Below are positions 1 through 12,800 of a DNA stretch of 64,000 nt, piece after piece. This DNA comes from Paracyclopina nana (taxonomy: Eukaryota; Arthropoda; Copepoda; Cyclopoida; Cyclopettidae). Under the pieces are notes generated by a model that had not been told where the DNA came from, made no database searches, and saw only the letters and a list, made by a program, of their open reading frames with translations. The stretch spans positions 13,516,001 to 13,580,000 of the forward strand of contig JAGUCH010000001.1 of NCBI GenBank assembly GCA_019096065.1. Direction: 5' to 3'. The position numbers and the translations under genes were made by a program. Each line of letters begins with the position of its first letter. Within the stretch, counting starts at the first letter, position 1.

Positions 1-14
1 GCTATAGAGGCCAA

Positions 15-867
15 ATGTACAACGATCATCCCATAATGATGGAAAGGCAGAGGTCGTTGCCTCGTTATCATTACTACCAACAGCAGCAGCAACAGCAGCA
101 GCAACAACAACATCATGAGCAGCAACAACAGCAACATCAGTCGGCAGCCGCCTCATTAGCTCGAAATGGCAGAACCAACTCAATGGGGAGGCTGGATCCC
201 ATGGGACAGCAGCCTCTGAACCGCCGAGGTCGTGGAAGCTCTTCTACTCCTGCTGGTGCAGCAGCCTCTTCAGGATCTCAGCCTTGTCTGCTTGTGGCGC
301 AAACAGTCTCAAATCGAAGGAAGAAACAGGCCCAAGAGCAGAAGAAGTCGACGACGACGACCTCCAAAAAGAAGAACAACTTTCAGCGGTCGGAGAGCTT
401 TCACCAGCCTCAGCCCCACTTTTTCGTCAATGCTCAAATGGAAGAGTCGGTGGCGGGCCCTCAGCCTCTGCAGCCTCAGCAGCCTCCCCCGGCGGCCCCG
501 CCCTCTCTCTCGCCCCTGGCGGTGGTGCGGAACAAGCGCGCGAGCCAGGCCAACTGGGAAAAAGTGCAAAGGAAGAACAGCATGGCAGCCGAGGCCGAGA
601 CGAATCTAGTGGACAGTTGTGTGTCTCAAGGCCTCACCCCTATCCTCGGGTCAGCTGCAGCCTCGTGCACTCGTCGCCAGAGCCTCGAGGAGGACGAAAA
701 CACCGAGGACCAAATGACTGAGGACAGCCGAGTGGACGACCTCCTCACTCTCCCTCCCCCTCCCTCGCCACCATGCACTTGTGGAAAAAATCTCGAGTTG
801 CCACCTACTCCACCCTTGGAGGACATGGAGGCCGGAAACGCCCCATTTAGGCAGCAGCAGCAGCCGG
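15..867 (+). CDS. Dipeptidase-like gene, exon 1: disordered cytoplasmic region
   Basis: This exon has 284 codons plus one base and ends at the donor GTAAGA (868). It carries an 11-Gln run (residues 22-32) and a second Q/H-rich stretch. It also has proline-rich segments near residues 155-169 and 248-268, which could bind SH3 or WW domains. Basic-directed serine motifs RKNS (S189) and RRQS (S223) suit a PKA-like kinase. It is more GC-rich than the flanking introns. The frame is open for the four codons before the ATG up to the window edge, so an upstream coding exon or 5' UTR is not excluded. The last base G joins the next exon's CC to make Ala. Confidence 0.75.
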
Positions 868-3800
868 GTAAGACACTTAATGTAATATGGCTAAACGCAG
901 CAATCAGTGAACGATAGGTGGCGCTGCTATTTTCATTAGAAGATGCTATTGTACTGCAACACATATATAATCAATACCTGGAAACCAAGGTCAAGATGAG
1001 GACGAGAATCGCTGAGATATCTAGATTTATTTAGGCAGTAGTCAGCAGAAAACACCGTCCATTATTACTCTCTCGCTTCTTCTTGTGCTCACTTTGGTGG
1101 CTGAGGCTAATTTGAGGAATTCATTTAGGAGATTCGACGTCATTTTTTGTGAGTGAGATTCAATCTGCTCAGCAGGTTTACTCTGTCTGCTCTTGAAAGA
1201 GTCATGTTTTTGCTAAGCCCAAGGTAGAAGTGGCCATGCTTGATCTCAAAACAAGGCTAGCCTTCAGAAATACAGTAGTGCGCCATTCTTCTGTAAATGA
1301 CTGCTACTCAGCCCTTTTGGCTGAATATTTCCACCATTGAGAATAATAACATGCATCATCGAGGCCAGAAACTAAGCGGTAATGATTTCCATACACTGTA
1401 ATACCACTTTTGTGCCTATTCATATGCACTACTACTCATAAGTTATTACATATTTTTACAATACTTTAATGCCATAGTTCTACATTATTGCTCAAGGCCA
1501 TGTGGAATTTTGAAAATTGAGTTAGAAGTGAAACAGCGTAAAATTGGAAGCTCAACAGTTGATTTTCAATCTAGCTTTCTCTTCTGCTGAACAGCTGACT
1601 TTGAAATGTTGTGTGGTAACGATGATTGAAGGCCCACTGACCACCTGGTCACTACCACCTTGTCCTTGACGGCAAAAAACCGTGATCAATGCCAGATAAA
1701 AAAGATTGCTGAGCCATGTTATATGGCACAGTTATGGGATACGTACGTATTTTCATGGCCCCATACCATACATGGATATGGCAGTACTGCACCAGCATAG
1801 ATCGAAGAAAGGCCCCTAAAAATTTTTAAGGCCTATTGACCTAGATTGAATCTTGCCTTGTACATATTTTTTGCAACTGCGTAAGTGGTGGTTGTGGGGG
1901 GCCTTTATTTCTTGCCAGCTTTCACCATATGATGATGGCTACTTTAGAGCTGCTAGCTGCCAACTTTGTCTGGAAAACTTTTTAAGGAAGATTTCAGCAT
2001 ATAGTAGTTGTATACAAGGCTTAGTTGGCTTGAGGATCTTAAACTAGGGCCATGTGTATTCATTCTACTTACTAAGGTCATAAATCATAAGTTGGGAGCT
2101 TGTAGGTACAATCTCCCAGCGGCCTTTCATTTACATAAAATGTACGCGTGTAGTGGGGGTATGGATGTACTTTTATTAGCAAAAACAGGATATATGCTCA
2201 CATCCTACAAAAATGTACTCATATAGCATGTGTCTTTTGAAGCCACTCTAACAATAGCCTTGCAAGTTGAAATAACATTGTCCTGATATATTTGTGTGTC
2301 ATCAAGCTTAAGGCCATTATTCTCCTTCTTTTTTGTGGAAAGTGTTTCTCTTTTTTGTGTGAGCAGCTCTCTCTCCGGAAAACTTGCTGAGTTGTCATGC
2401 AATTGCTAACAAGGTTTAAGCCAGAGACTGGTGGATCATTACAAACAGATTTTCTTGCCTGCAACTCTACTCGTCGTGTTTTGGAGGATTTATCCATTGT
2501 TTGTCAAAGAACCCGGTAGATCTCCCTTGGGACTCACATCCTTTGACCGTCACCCCATAAACAAGTCCTCTTTGAAATCCCTTCTTTAAAATAAGAGCGA
2601 ATCATTATGTCAGAAAAAAGGAGAGGAAGCCCGCTTGGGGAAAAGGGCCTCCTTTAAGAGCCCAGTTTTAAATATGGTAAATCTGCAAAGTTTGCCGCCA
2701 TGTCTTTACTGGCCCTTTTTTTCTGCGGGGCTTTGTAATTAAAGTTTCACGAATTTGGCAACAAAAGTTTCTCCCCCTTCTTTAGAAAGAAGCCTTCACC
2801 GTCGATAATGAGCAATTAGAAAGCCTCAGAATCTGCTTGCTGGGAAAGTGCACCAGCCTCATACTGCTGTAACAAATGTCAAATTGTTCTTAGCCTAATC
2901 CATTTTTTTGCCTCAAAAACTTTTCTCGCTCACATAATTGAGTTTCAGCTTAAAATTGCACTCTGTGTAGTATTTTGTTTTTGTGTATTTTGTTCCCTCT
3001 TCTCGAGTCCTATGCGTCTTAAGGGTCGTTTGCAAAAATACAATTTGGCAGTCATGTAGAAAAAGAGTGCAAAAATTCTTGCACTGCGGCACGATACTGC
3101 ACTACGTTCCTCATGAATTTGAATGGGGAGATGAGCTGAAAAATAAAACCTTGAACAAATGCCTCCATAAAATAATTGAAATCTTCTTTTTTCGTTGATT
3201 GTGCTACTACAGCTTTATATCATCAGCTGAGCTACTTGCATTCGAGCCATGCAAAGTTCAAGTGCATTCTTTGTGTTTGAGACTTAGGTAATCTTTTGTA
3301 GCACTGCAAAATGCATTTATTCGCACGATAAGGCTAATGCATTCGAAAACTAGCGTCAAGTAGGAGAAAAAGTGATGCCCAAATGCCGCTTTTGCATCTC
3401 ATTCAGCTGATTACGCGAACTTTGCTACCGAAGAATGTTTCTAATTACATTTTGAGGCTTTGCAATTCAGCCAGTATGGGCCAGCGTTATACAAATAACC
3501 TTGGTACTAATAGGTCTGATGACCTCCAACTTGGCTGCATTTTGGCTCAATCCTACCACACTCTTCTCTCATTTTGATGACATATTGGAGGGGATTATTG
3601 GAGTCTTCTCTTGGCCTCCTTCTCCTCCTCTTAGATAGGGAAAAGAGAAGAAAGAAAAGAGTGGTGTCAGCGACAAATTATATTCTCTCCTCATAGCCAT
3701 AGTCATACTACTTGATGTTCTTCTTTCACTATGCAAATGAAGACGATCATGAGGTTAGAGAGTCTCGAGCTGCTCGTTGCTGGATTAGAGAAAGGACAGC

Positions 3801-6800
3801 AAAAGCTTGCTTTGACAGATGAAACGATCTTTGGCAGAGGCAGCAGACGCAGCCAGTTTTTTCTCAGCAAAACCGAGAGATTCGCTAACAAGATCAACAA
3901 AGATGCGGATGTCCGCCTTCTGTTTCATGCCACATTTACAGAGCTTCAAACATCACTGTTTGAAATGATGCTCAAGGAAAAAAGCTTGATGAAAAAATAT
4001 TTTTCATGGTTGAATGCAAAGTTTTCTGACAGGAAATCAGACCTCCGGATCTTTTTCCAGCTCAACTGAAGAGTAAACATTTAAGGACTTCTCTCATTTT
4101 TAACTGCACACTCTGCTGCTATGCCCACAGATTTCTGGAGGAGCTTGCCTTTCTACCCTAGCTTTGAGCAGCCACAAAAGCTATAAACCCTGAATTTTGC
4201 AATGCACCAAAGAGTTTGGAGATAAAGTAGGCTTTTTCCTTTGTGACGATGGCAGCAGTGAGTAGTGGTTCAAAGATACGGTTTTGTCGTATACTAATTG
4301 TCCTTAAAATTAATGATGAGTAAAAGAAGTCGACTTTTTTATCCCCCACTTTTTCCCATACCAAAGGGAATAAAGATAATTTCTTCCTACTAGTTTTGCC
4401 AATGCTCCTTCTTTCACACTGACTTCTGGCAGCAAAAAACTTTTGGCATCAAGAAAGAAACACAGACAGTTTGTTTAGCGTATGGCTATATGGTTCTCAA
4501 TTTGATCCTCGCCAGCTCAAATAATCAAATAATAGTGTGATGAGCCCTAGCCAATATTTCTGTAACACGAGAGTAAATGGCTGTTAAACGAAGGGAGGGA
4601 GTACAAAAAGCTACAACTTTAATGCCAAAAATAAACAAAATCACGCATCCCTCAATTTTTTGCTCGAAATGGTTCCTCCTCGCAGGAAAAGGAGAAAAGC
4701 GTATTGCATGCAGTTCTGCTAGTGCTCTGTAAAAATTTGACAAAAGATATGGCAACCACAACATCATCATCGTGCAAGCAAGCTTCTCTGCAACAGCATC
4801 TCAAAGAAGAAGAAGAGCTAGTCTATAAAGTGAAATCTAGAAAAGCTGCAGATTGCAGCAACAGCAGCAGTGAGATGGAAGCTTGTCAAGATATTTGTTT
4901 GCTTACTCTCACAAAAGACCCTGCTACTTTTATTGAAGCTTTCTCTTGTTTGAACAGGACCTCGGCGTGGCAATGTTGGTGTGTGCAACAAAACACCCTC
5001 ATTAATATGTAAAACACATCACCAGCTATAAAAAACAAAAGGTGTTCATTTTCTTGGAGAAAAAGTTGCTTCAGTCAGTAGTAGCGTGTGCCACGTTCAT
5101 GTAAGACATTTTTTTGGGAAAAAATATTTTTTAGCTTTTGTGCTTGCTTGTTGATATGACATCAGAGTTTGGAGGCTAATGAAGATGGCTTATTAGGGGC
5201 GTTTTGTCAAGTGACATTAATTCGTCTGTTATAGGCCAAATCAATAGGGGGAGCGTAATAATTTACATGCAGCTAGTGATGGAAGCCTCGAGATGCTTCC
5301 GAGGAGAAGTAGCGAGAAGTGCATTGATTGTATCAAGATAAGAACCAGATGGACGCTGCCAAAATTTGAATTTTATCCTGCTCAGAGTCGTTCTCCTTGG
5401 GGGGGGATGGAATAGGAGAGAGAAAGCTCCATGCATGCATAGCTCTTCCCATGGGACTTTGGGATATGGCTTTGACAGTACTCTAGTCTTACGTCGTCGT
5501 CAGAAAGTAGCAGGGCCTACAATGGAGCTTACTGAGGTGTATCAAATGAAAGCAAGTGGTTTGAGTGATGGAAATAAATATTTGCAGGCTCTCACTCGTT
5601 TCGGAGCGAATATAGTTGCTACCGTGTGCCACGAAGTTAGCCTTGCTGATTTGCCAATTTCATGCTTGGCTGTTGCAAAATCAGGGATTAGTCAACAACA
5701 GCGGCAGCTGGGAGAAGCTATTCGAAACTTAGTTTAGGCTCAAATTGCCTGATCCCTACTTTGGAAGCCTGATTTTTACTTTTACCATTTCCAGCTGTCA
5801 TCATCTAGGCGCAGAGAAGGGTCAATATTTTATTTCGACTTTGCAAAGGCTGCAGAATTTTTGAAGTGGTTCTGCCTCTACTGCATGATCGCACTTGTCG
5901 CCATAAGATATTGCAGTTTGGCATTGTTCACGCTTTTTTCTCACATTATTCCACGCCATGCATAGGATCTCTCGTGAAGTTTTTAAGGCTGCAATGCAGC
6001 AAAAACATTGAACGTAATTTACAAAACCAGGCAGCTAGCTATGCAATCCAGCCCCCCAAAAAAGTTCCCGCAATCACTGAAAGTACTGTCATATATTATG
6101 TGATTAGCTCATTATGGCTAATGGCACACCACTACACTAGAGGATCCGGCTTATGCAAGCCTCACTTGTTCAGAGTAGGCCTGACTAGCTAGGTTGCAAC
6201 ATTGAACTCATCCGAGACGCATCTTTGCTGAATTCTCTCACAGAGGCCGCCGTGTCCAATATCCACGGAGAGACGACAATTATTCTGGCCTTTTTATGAT
6301 GCCCAGTGTGCCCAGCAGTCCTATAACCCCGTTTTATTTACTGCCCAAGAAAGGTAGTATGGGAGAGCTGGAGGGAGCGCACATCAGCAAGTTCTCGGAT
6401 TGCACAAAAAGTGGGACATAAATTTTCCATCACAACTTTCAAATACTCAGAAGGACACTATGCTACTTTTTCACTGGCTTTGCTGCCTTGAAATATTAAC
6501 AAGTTGTTGTCCTACAGCAATTCATCAAGGGCACCTGGTTTCCCCCTATACTATTACTGCTGTGCCAATGCGGAAAATCGATACACGATTTTTTTTTCAG
6601 CCAACTACCATCACCCACACTGCACGGATATCGAGACGTTGCAAGCTCAAATGGAGCAGATGACGGGGCCCAACACATGCAGCGCCAATGGAACTGTAGG
6701 GTCGCGCGCGAGCCGGTCACGGCGCGGGTCATCGCGCGCAACGACAGCTGACACAATCGACGTGATCGACTCGGGCAAAGAGAAGACGGTGAATTTTGCC

Positions 6801-9800
6801 AACTGCGTCTCTCCGCCCTCCTCGAACGACCCCGGCTTTTTGGGCATCAACAACGAGGCCTACCCATGCGATTGCTGCCAACTTGATGAGTCTCAGTTTC
6901 GGCGGAGCTACAGCCAACATCAGGGCCCTTGCGGTTCCTTGCACTTTTCTGAGGTAAGTCAATGATCCGACTGTTCCTTCTTCCATTTCCACTCTGAAAA
7001 CACTTATGGACATAAGCCGATCTCTGCAAAAGATGTGTGTGCGTGTTTTTGCTCGCGAGGAAGAAGGTTTTGACACACGAGGCAAACGGGGGGAGAAAAT
7101 TGAGGCTTGTTAAGGCCATAAATCTAGAGCGGTGGTAATTATGCTAGCCATTCACCTGGACATTTCAGGGCTTCGTTTTAATGGCTATTTAGCCCCTCAG
7201 TGCACACGCGTACGTACGCGAAGCCATTAACCAGAAAAGAGAGCCATTTTCCCTTCTTCTTCTTGTGGGCATACCACAAGGAGCAGCGATTCAATGTTGA
7301 AAAACGTGATGGGTTTCCTTCGCTGCTAATGCATCATGGTGTGATTTATTGAGTTGTTTTTCGGAATTATTTTGGTGGCAGTATATTTTGTGATGTAATC
7401 AGTTTTCGTGGCTGTAGTATCTCAATCAGTATAATGTGAGAAATGTACGCAAGTTGTAATGTCATGCTTACAATATCCTGCGCGCGAAGATAGCTCAACT
7501 TCTTTGGCGGAAAACTTTTACTGCTCGGGCTAATAACCATCTGGTTCGGGCTATTTTATTGCGCGAGCAAGAAAGCTGTAAAATGGAAGTATAGCTCAAA
7601 TACATTTTTTGTCCCATCGAAGTGAGAGGGAGAGTTGTTATACGCGTATACTTGTACACTTTGACAGCCAACAATTAACCTACTTTATGCCTCATAAACC
7701 CTTCTTAAAACTGTCACATCCAGTGCTAAGAAGAGAGTAAGACACAAAACTCTTTATTACGACCCAGATGGAAGTATAAAGTTTTCCCTATCGCTCTGAA
7801 GCACCAAAAAATCTTTTCACTAAAGTTGAAAAAAATTTTTTTTTTTTGCATAAAGCAGTAAGCCACAAACTTGCGACCGCTGCTACAACAAGAAGGAAGT
7901 AGGTCAAGCAATTCACAAACTTTTTATCGATGGACTGTATTTTTTGCAGCCAAAACGTAGTTGCTGAACTCAACGACGACGATTCATTACTCTTCTACGA
8001 AAACTTGGTCGACGTGGAATGCTTGAAAAAATATATAGCAGTTGAGTGTTTGCTTCAATGTTGTGGCCACACAATTCTAATTTCTCCGTTGTAAATGGAT
8101 GCGTGAGAATCGGAAAAAAGTTCCATCTATCCATTGCTACTCTGAATTCAGGAGTGGTACTAGACGAAAAAGAAGGAGGGACGACAACGTCGACGAGGCA
8201 ACTTTTTTATACCTTGAGTGGAAGTGAAAAGTTTCAAGGCCTCGCGCTCAAACTGTTCGACCATAATTATTATTAAAATAGCATCATACCGTTACTGTAT
8301 GAGCCTTTCAACCAGAGAAGGTGAAGCGCATTGACGTAGATGCCCCCCGTTATATACGAAATAGGCTGAGATGTTGGGTGCATGCACATGTTGTTGATAT
8401 GGACACGGCGTTTCCAGTGAGAAAGCGTTGGAAAATGAATCATATTGCTTGGAAAACGACTACTACTTCATCATTCATAGCTGCAATATACAGAATACCA
8501 ACCAACACCACATGCTGATGTAATTTTCGCCAGCTACATTATGAAAAAAAGCACAGCTATGTCATCAAACATTGCTCTATACTACATTAATAGTAGTTGA
8601 TGTAGCATAGTAGAAATGTGCTCTGCTCTCGACAATTTATCATGAAATCCCCCAAATACATATTGTGGGAGAATAACTTTACGATGCTGCTGTTGCCCAA
8701 AACTGCCTCTAAAGCATGAAAATAGCTTGTTCTCATAAACATTTCTGTAAGGTAAGCAAGGCACTTTGCGCGCTTATATCTCAGCATCTACTCGTCCGAT
8801 TGGAACCAAAATTGGAGGAATTCATAAGGACATATTAAAGAATCTTCGTGCCAATATTCATCCGAATTGGAGGACGCTAAGGCCGCCTTACTGAAAGTGA
8901 GGCAAATCAGTTAAGCAAAGGAGAAAAATCAGCCACCTCCTTAGAGTTCTCCGATCCGGATGAAAATTGGCATGCAGATTCTTCATTACGCTGTTACGAA
9001 TCCCTCCAAATTTGGTTCCAATCGGCTCAATACTTACTGAGTTATGAGCTTCCAAAGTGCCTTGCTTTGCTTACCGCCTGCCTTACTGAGTTTTATGAGA
9101 ACAAGCTAATGAGTCGAAATAGGAGCTTAGATGGACATAATGACGATGGAATCGTGAGCAATGTATACCATCAACAGCAGCAGCAGCAGGAGAAAAACCC
9201 GCTGCATTGACCATTAATGCAAAAGCTATTGTTTTCTCATCGAAGAAAGCTGTTTTTGTGTGGTTTCAGGATCATTATTGTAGCACTGAAGAACTCATCA
9301 ATGGTGTGAAAAAAAGATAATTATTCCCTATTGCGTTAGCTTACCATGCTTTCTAAACTTCCTATGTTTTTTATGTCTAGATAGCTGTGGTGGTTTTTAG
9401 CATTTAGGTGAGCATATCGCCTTCAGCCAACTTTTCATTGTAATGAAGCCTCAAATTAGGCCTTGCTCTTTAATCAAATTAGCTACATAGCGGAGGAGGC
9501 CTTGTTATGTGAGTATTGGCTTAGTTAATAAAGCCCAGATACATTATGCAGCAAAGAACAACCATATGCAGGCAAAATTGCCCTAATCGACCACAAAACG
9601 ATGCTTTTTAAGTGCACTTTCCCCATGCGCAATTTTATAGTTTGCGCAAGCCACCAATTACGTACATTGCGTATCCCCTCCGCTCAACAAGGATGCATTA
9701 AGTGTATCCAGAACAATGCACACATTAAATGCCACCAAAAATAATCTATGCTGCCATGCCCATTAATCTTTCTGGCTTTTCGGCTCTTTAAAAGCGCTCT

Positions 9801-12800
9801 CCACACTCTCAAATGTACTGCAAGAGTGCAGTGCTATATATTGAAGTACATATCATAGTAGAAAAATTCCAGGAAAACACAACTTCTATTGATTTTGAGT
9901 ATAATCTAGCCTGAAGCTTCATTGGACCTCTTGCTCACTTCTTATGACAATCCGCGACGTAAAACGTGACAATTGGTGATAAAGGCCATAAAGGCCATCC
10001 TGCGACAATGCCAGAAACCGAAAAAAAGACCAGAAAGGAGTTTCCGGATGGAAGCTGTCAGATAAAAGTGTGAGAATAGAGGAAGATCTGTGTAGGAGTT
10101 GTAAAGTAGGCCGAGTTTCCATTCAATGTGCAACTGCTGGACTTTCAGCTCTGGGCTGTGCGCATGATACATTGAAAGTGTATCTGATGTTGATCAAGAA
10201 ATATTGCAGATTTCCTACCGTAACGTGTATACACACATACAACGCAAGTGCAGAGAAAAGCCATACGCGTACTCATGCACATATGCCATTTTTTCAACAG
10301 TGTTGAGCCGAAATGTCAGCACAGTGCCTTACATCAAATTGTATCCATGAGATGTACGTATTTCTCGGGATTAGCTTTGTGTGTCTCACTGATTTGGATA
10401 AAGTATACTTCACATCCATTTCAGCTTGGAAAAAAGCAATATTGCTCATAATACACTGAATACATTATTTCTGAGCCTAATCATGGCAAAGCCACGCTTT
10501 CTATATTTACGCTAAAATACCATAGTCGAAAATGGATTGCACACACGAAATTGCGAAGCTCCAAGACGTAACAGAAGGTGTACGATGTAGGCGCAGATCA
10601 AACGAGCGATAATCCTAGGGCGCCAAGCAGCAATAAAAATGACTGACCGCAACTCCGAGGAGATCGAATTTCCTTGTCGAACTTGTGTAGCGCATCAAAG
10701 GCTTTTTTCTCAACTGTTGTGGTGTGGCCACGGGAAAATTGAATGAATGTTCAAGTGAATAGGGCAAACGAGAAGGAGAACGCAAAAAGAGTGGGGAAGA
10801 GGAGGAAATGCAATTTCACCTTGATTGTCGAGGACTAGCTTGGGAATGCTGTCGTTAAAGCCAACCTTAGACATTCTGCTAATGACTGGAAAAGTGCATC
10901 GAACTGCACACATTAGTTCACCGTGAGCGTGCTATGTTAGCCAGCAAAAAAAGACCGCAAAAAAAAATTACTCTATCCGCACTGAGAAGCATAAAAGAGA
11001 AGGAGAAAAAGCAGCATGCAGGCTCATTTTGATTCCTGACACTTATAAATGGAGCCCTAAAAAAGTTAACTCAGTAGGCCATAAAGGCGTTGTGGAAAAT
11101 AGTGCTACCCAAGTTGGAGTGACGAATTTTAACACTATCTTTGACTTCTTCATTTTAGAGGCCATTTTTTAGCTGCCTTCCTCAGGCGAGGAGAGGAAGA
11201 TGGAACTGTTTTGCTGCAGTGTAATCATCTTGCAGCTGTACATATCATAGCAAGTACAAAAGCTCTTCTCGGTATTCAAGAGATGATAATTCCACTACAA
11301 CAGCAATGTTAGACCATGTGATACTCACGGCAAGGTCCATCTTGATTGTTTTCCTTGTTTCTTTATATGGTGTGGCCTGTCCAGCGCGGCTAGCCGACTG
11401 CAGGTTAACTGCTGAGATTTCTTACCACTTTCATTTTTGTTGGAGGCCAGAAACTAATCGATGCTAGCTTGGGTTGGCTTGGCATTGGGTTAATTGACTA
11501 ATGCAACCTCAATGCTTGTGCAGCAGGGATAAGCCTTCTTCATTTCTCAGAAACATAAGCTAGAAGTGCGAGGCACTACACGAAGAATGGCATGCATTTG
11601 TCAACCCAATCTGTGAGCCATATTGTTTGGGCGTGAGCAGCTTTTGCGAGTGTACACCAGCCAAAGTATTCCCCTCAACAAGCTACCAGTGTACTGTTAC
11701 CACAGCGTCGTCGAAAATGCTGCAAAAATGGCAACTTTGTGCTACATGGTATTGTTTGGAACATTCTCTGCCACACCGCACTACCACTCCAAAAAATTTG
11801 CTGGAAATGATCTCAGAGGAGACAAAGCAACCTTTTGAATTGCCCTATGTATTGCTTTCTCGAAAGTGTAGCCAAAATTCGTTGCTACAAAAATCTCGGT
11901 ATTTTATTTTGAATTAGTGTGACTCTTCGACAAGATTGCTGCCGTCTCCTTTGCTTTGTGACCTACTAAATGATGAAGTGGCAATGTGAGCTGAGAGCAA
12001 AAAAGGAGCAAACCCCGCAGGCTTTTTTTGCTGTTTCCTCTTCTCTCAAAGTCCCGTCGCCTCCTCGTGTACTTTTTGAATTTGGCCTGGCCTTGAGGCT
12101 AAGCAATAGTGTATGGCTTTAATTTTAGCTGCAAAGCAGTGTTTTCTTTTCATTACGAGTGTCACGTATTTCATATGTTTCACTTTCCTAAGTGGTTGGA
12201 GCCATTTCTGCAGCGTCATGGAAAAAAAGAAACGAGTGACGGCCTCAAGTATCTATGGCAAGAAAAATGCAACTCAGCACAGAAACGAAGGCGCGCGCTA
12301 AAATCTTTAAAAATAGATCCTAAACAAAAAGATGCATCACACACTTCTTGCTCTTGGCTAATCGTATTCATAGTTAGCCTTTTCCTTTAAAAAACCTTCC
12401 TCTTTTTTGTGTGTTGGTTGCTGCTGGTATCCAGGTCAGGCTAATGTATTATTGGAATCAAACATGTTTATATAAGAAAATGGTAGCAGTGTAGTATCCA
12501 AATCCAATAGCTATAGTGCTACTGGAAAGTTTCCGATCCAGATTTACAACAACTGCAGTTTTTTCTTCGTGCCGCCTACAAATAAAGCTTTCTGGTGCAG
12601 CAATGCACGTAAGTGTCATAAAGGCTCGAAAAAAGGCTCCCTTGGTGGAAGAATTTATACATTTTGTAACCATGCTCTGCACTTCCTCTGCAGCAGTAGT
12701 ATTGGGAGAAATAATATTGAAAATTGGCACTGGTGTCCAAGGTCAATTCCTTGGATTTTCTGCCTGTCAACTTGTCAAGAAAGATCGGGGCAATTTTTGG

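Noticed and set aside
3731..4069. 112-codon open stretch with helical-looking composition
   Set aside because: No recognisable family, AT-rich codon use, no splice context; likely chance within intron 1.
5366..5737. 123-codon open stretch
   Set aside because: No domain or signal visible; inside intron 1 with intron-like composition.
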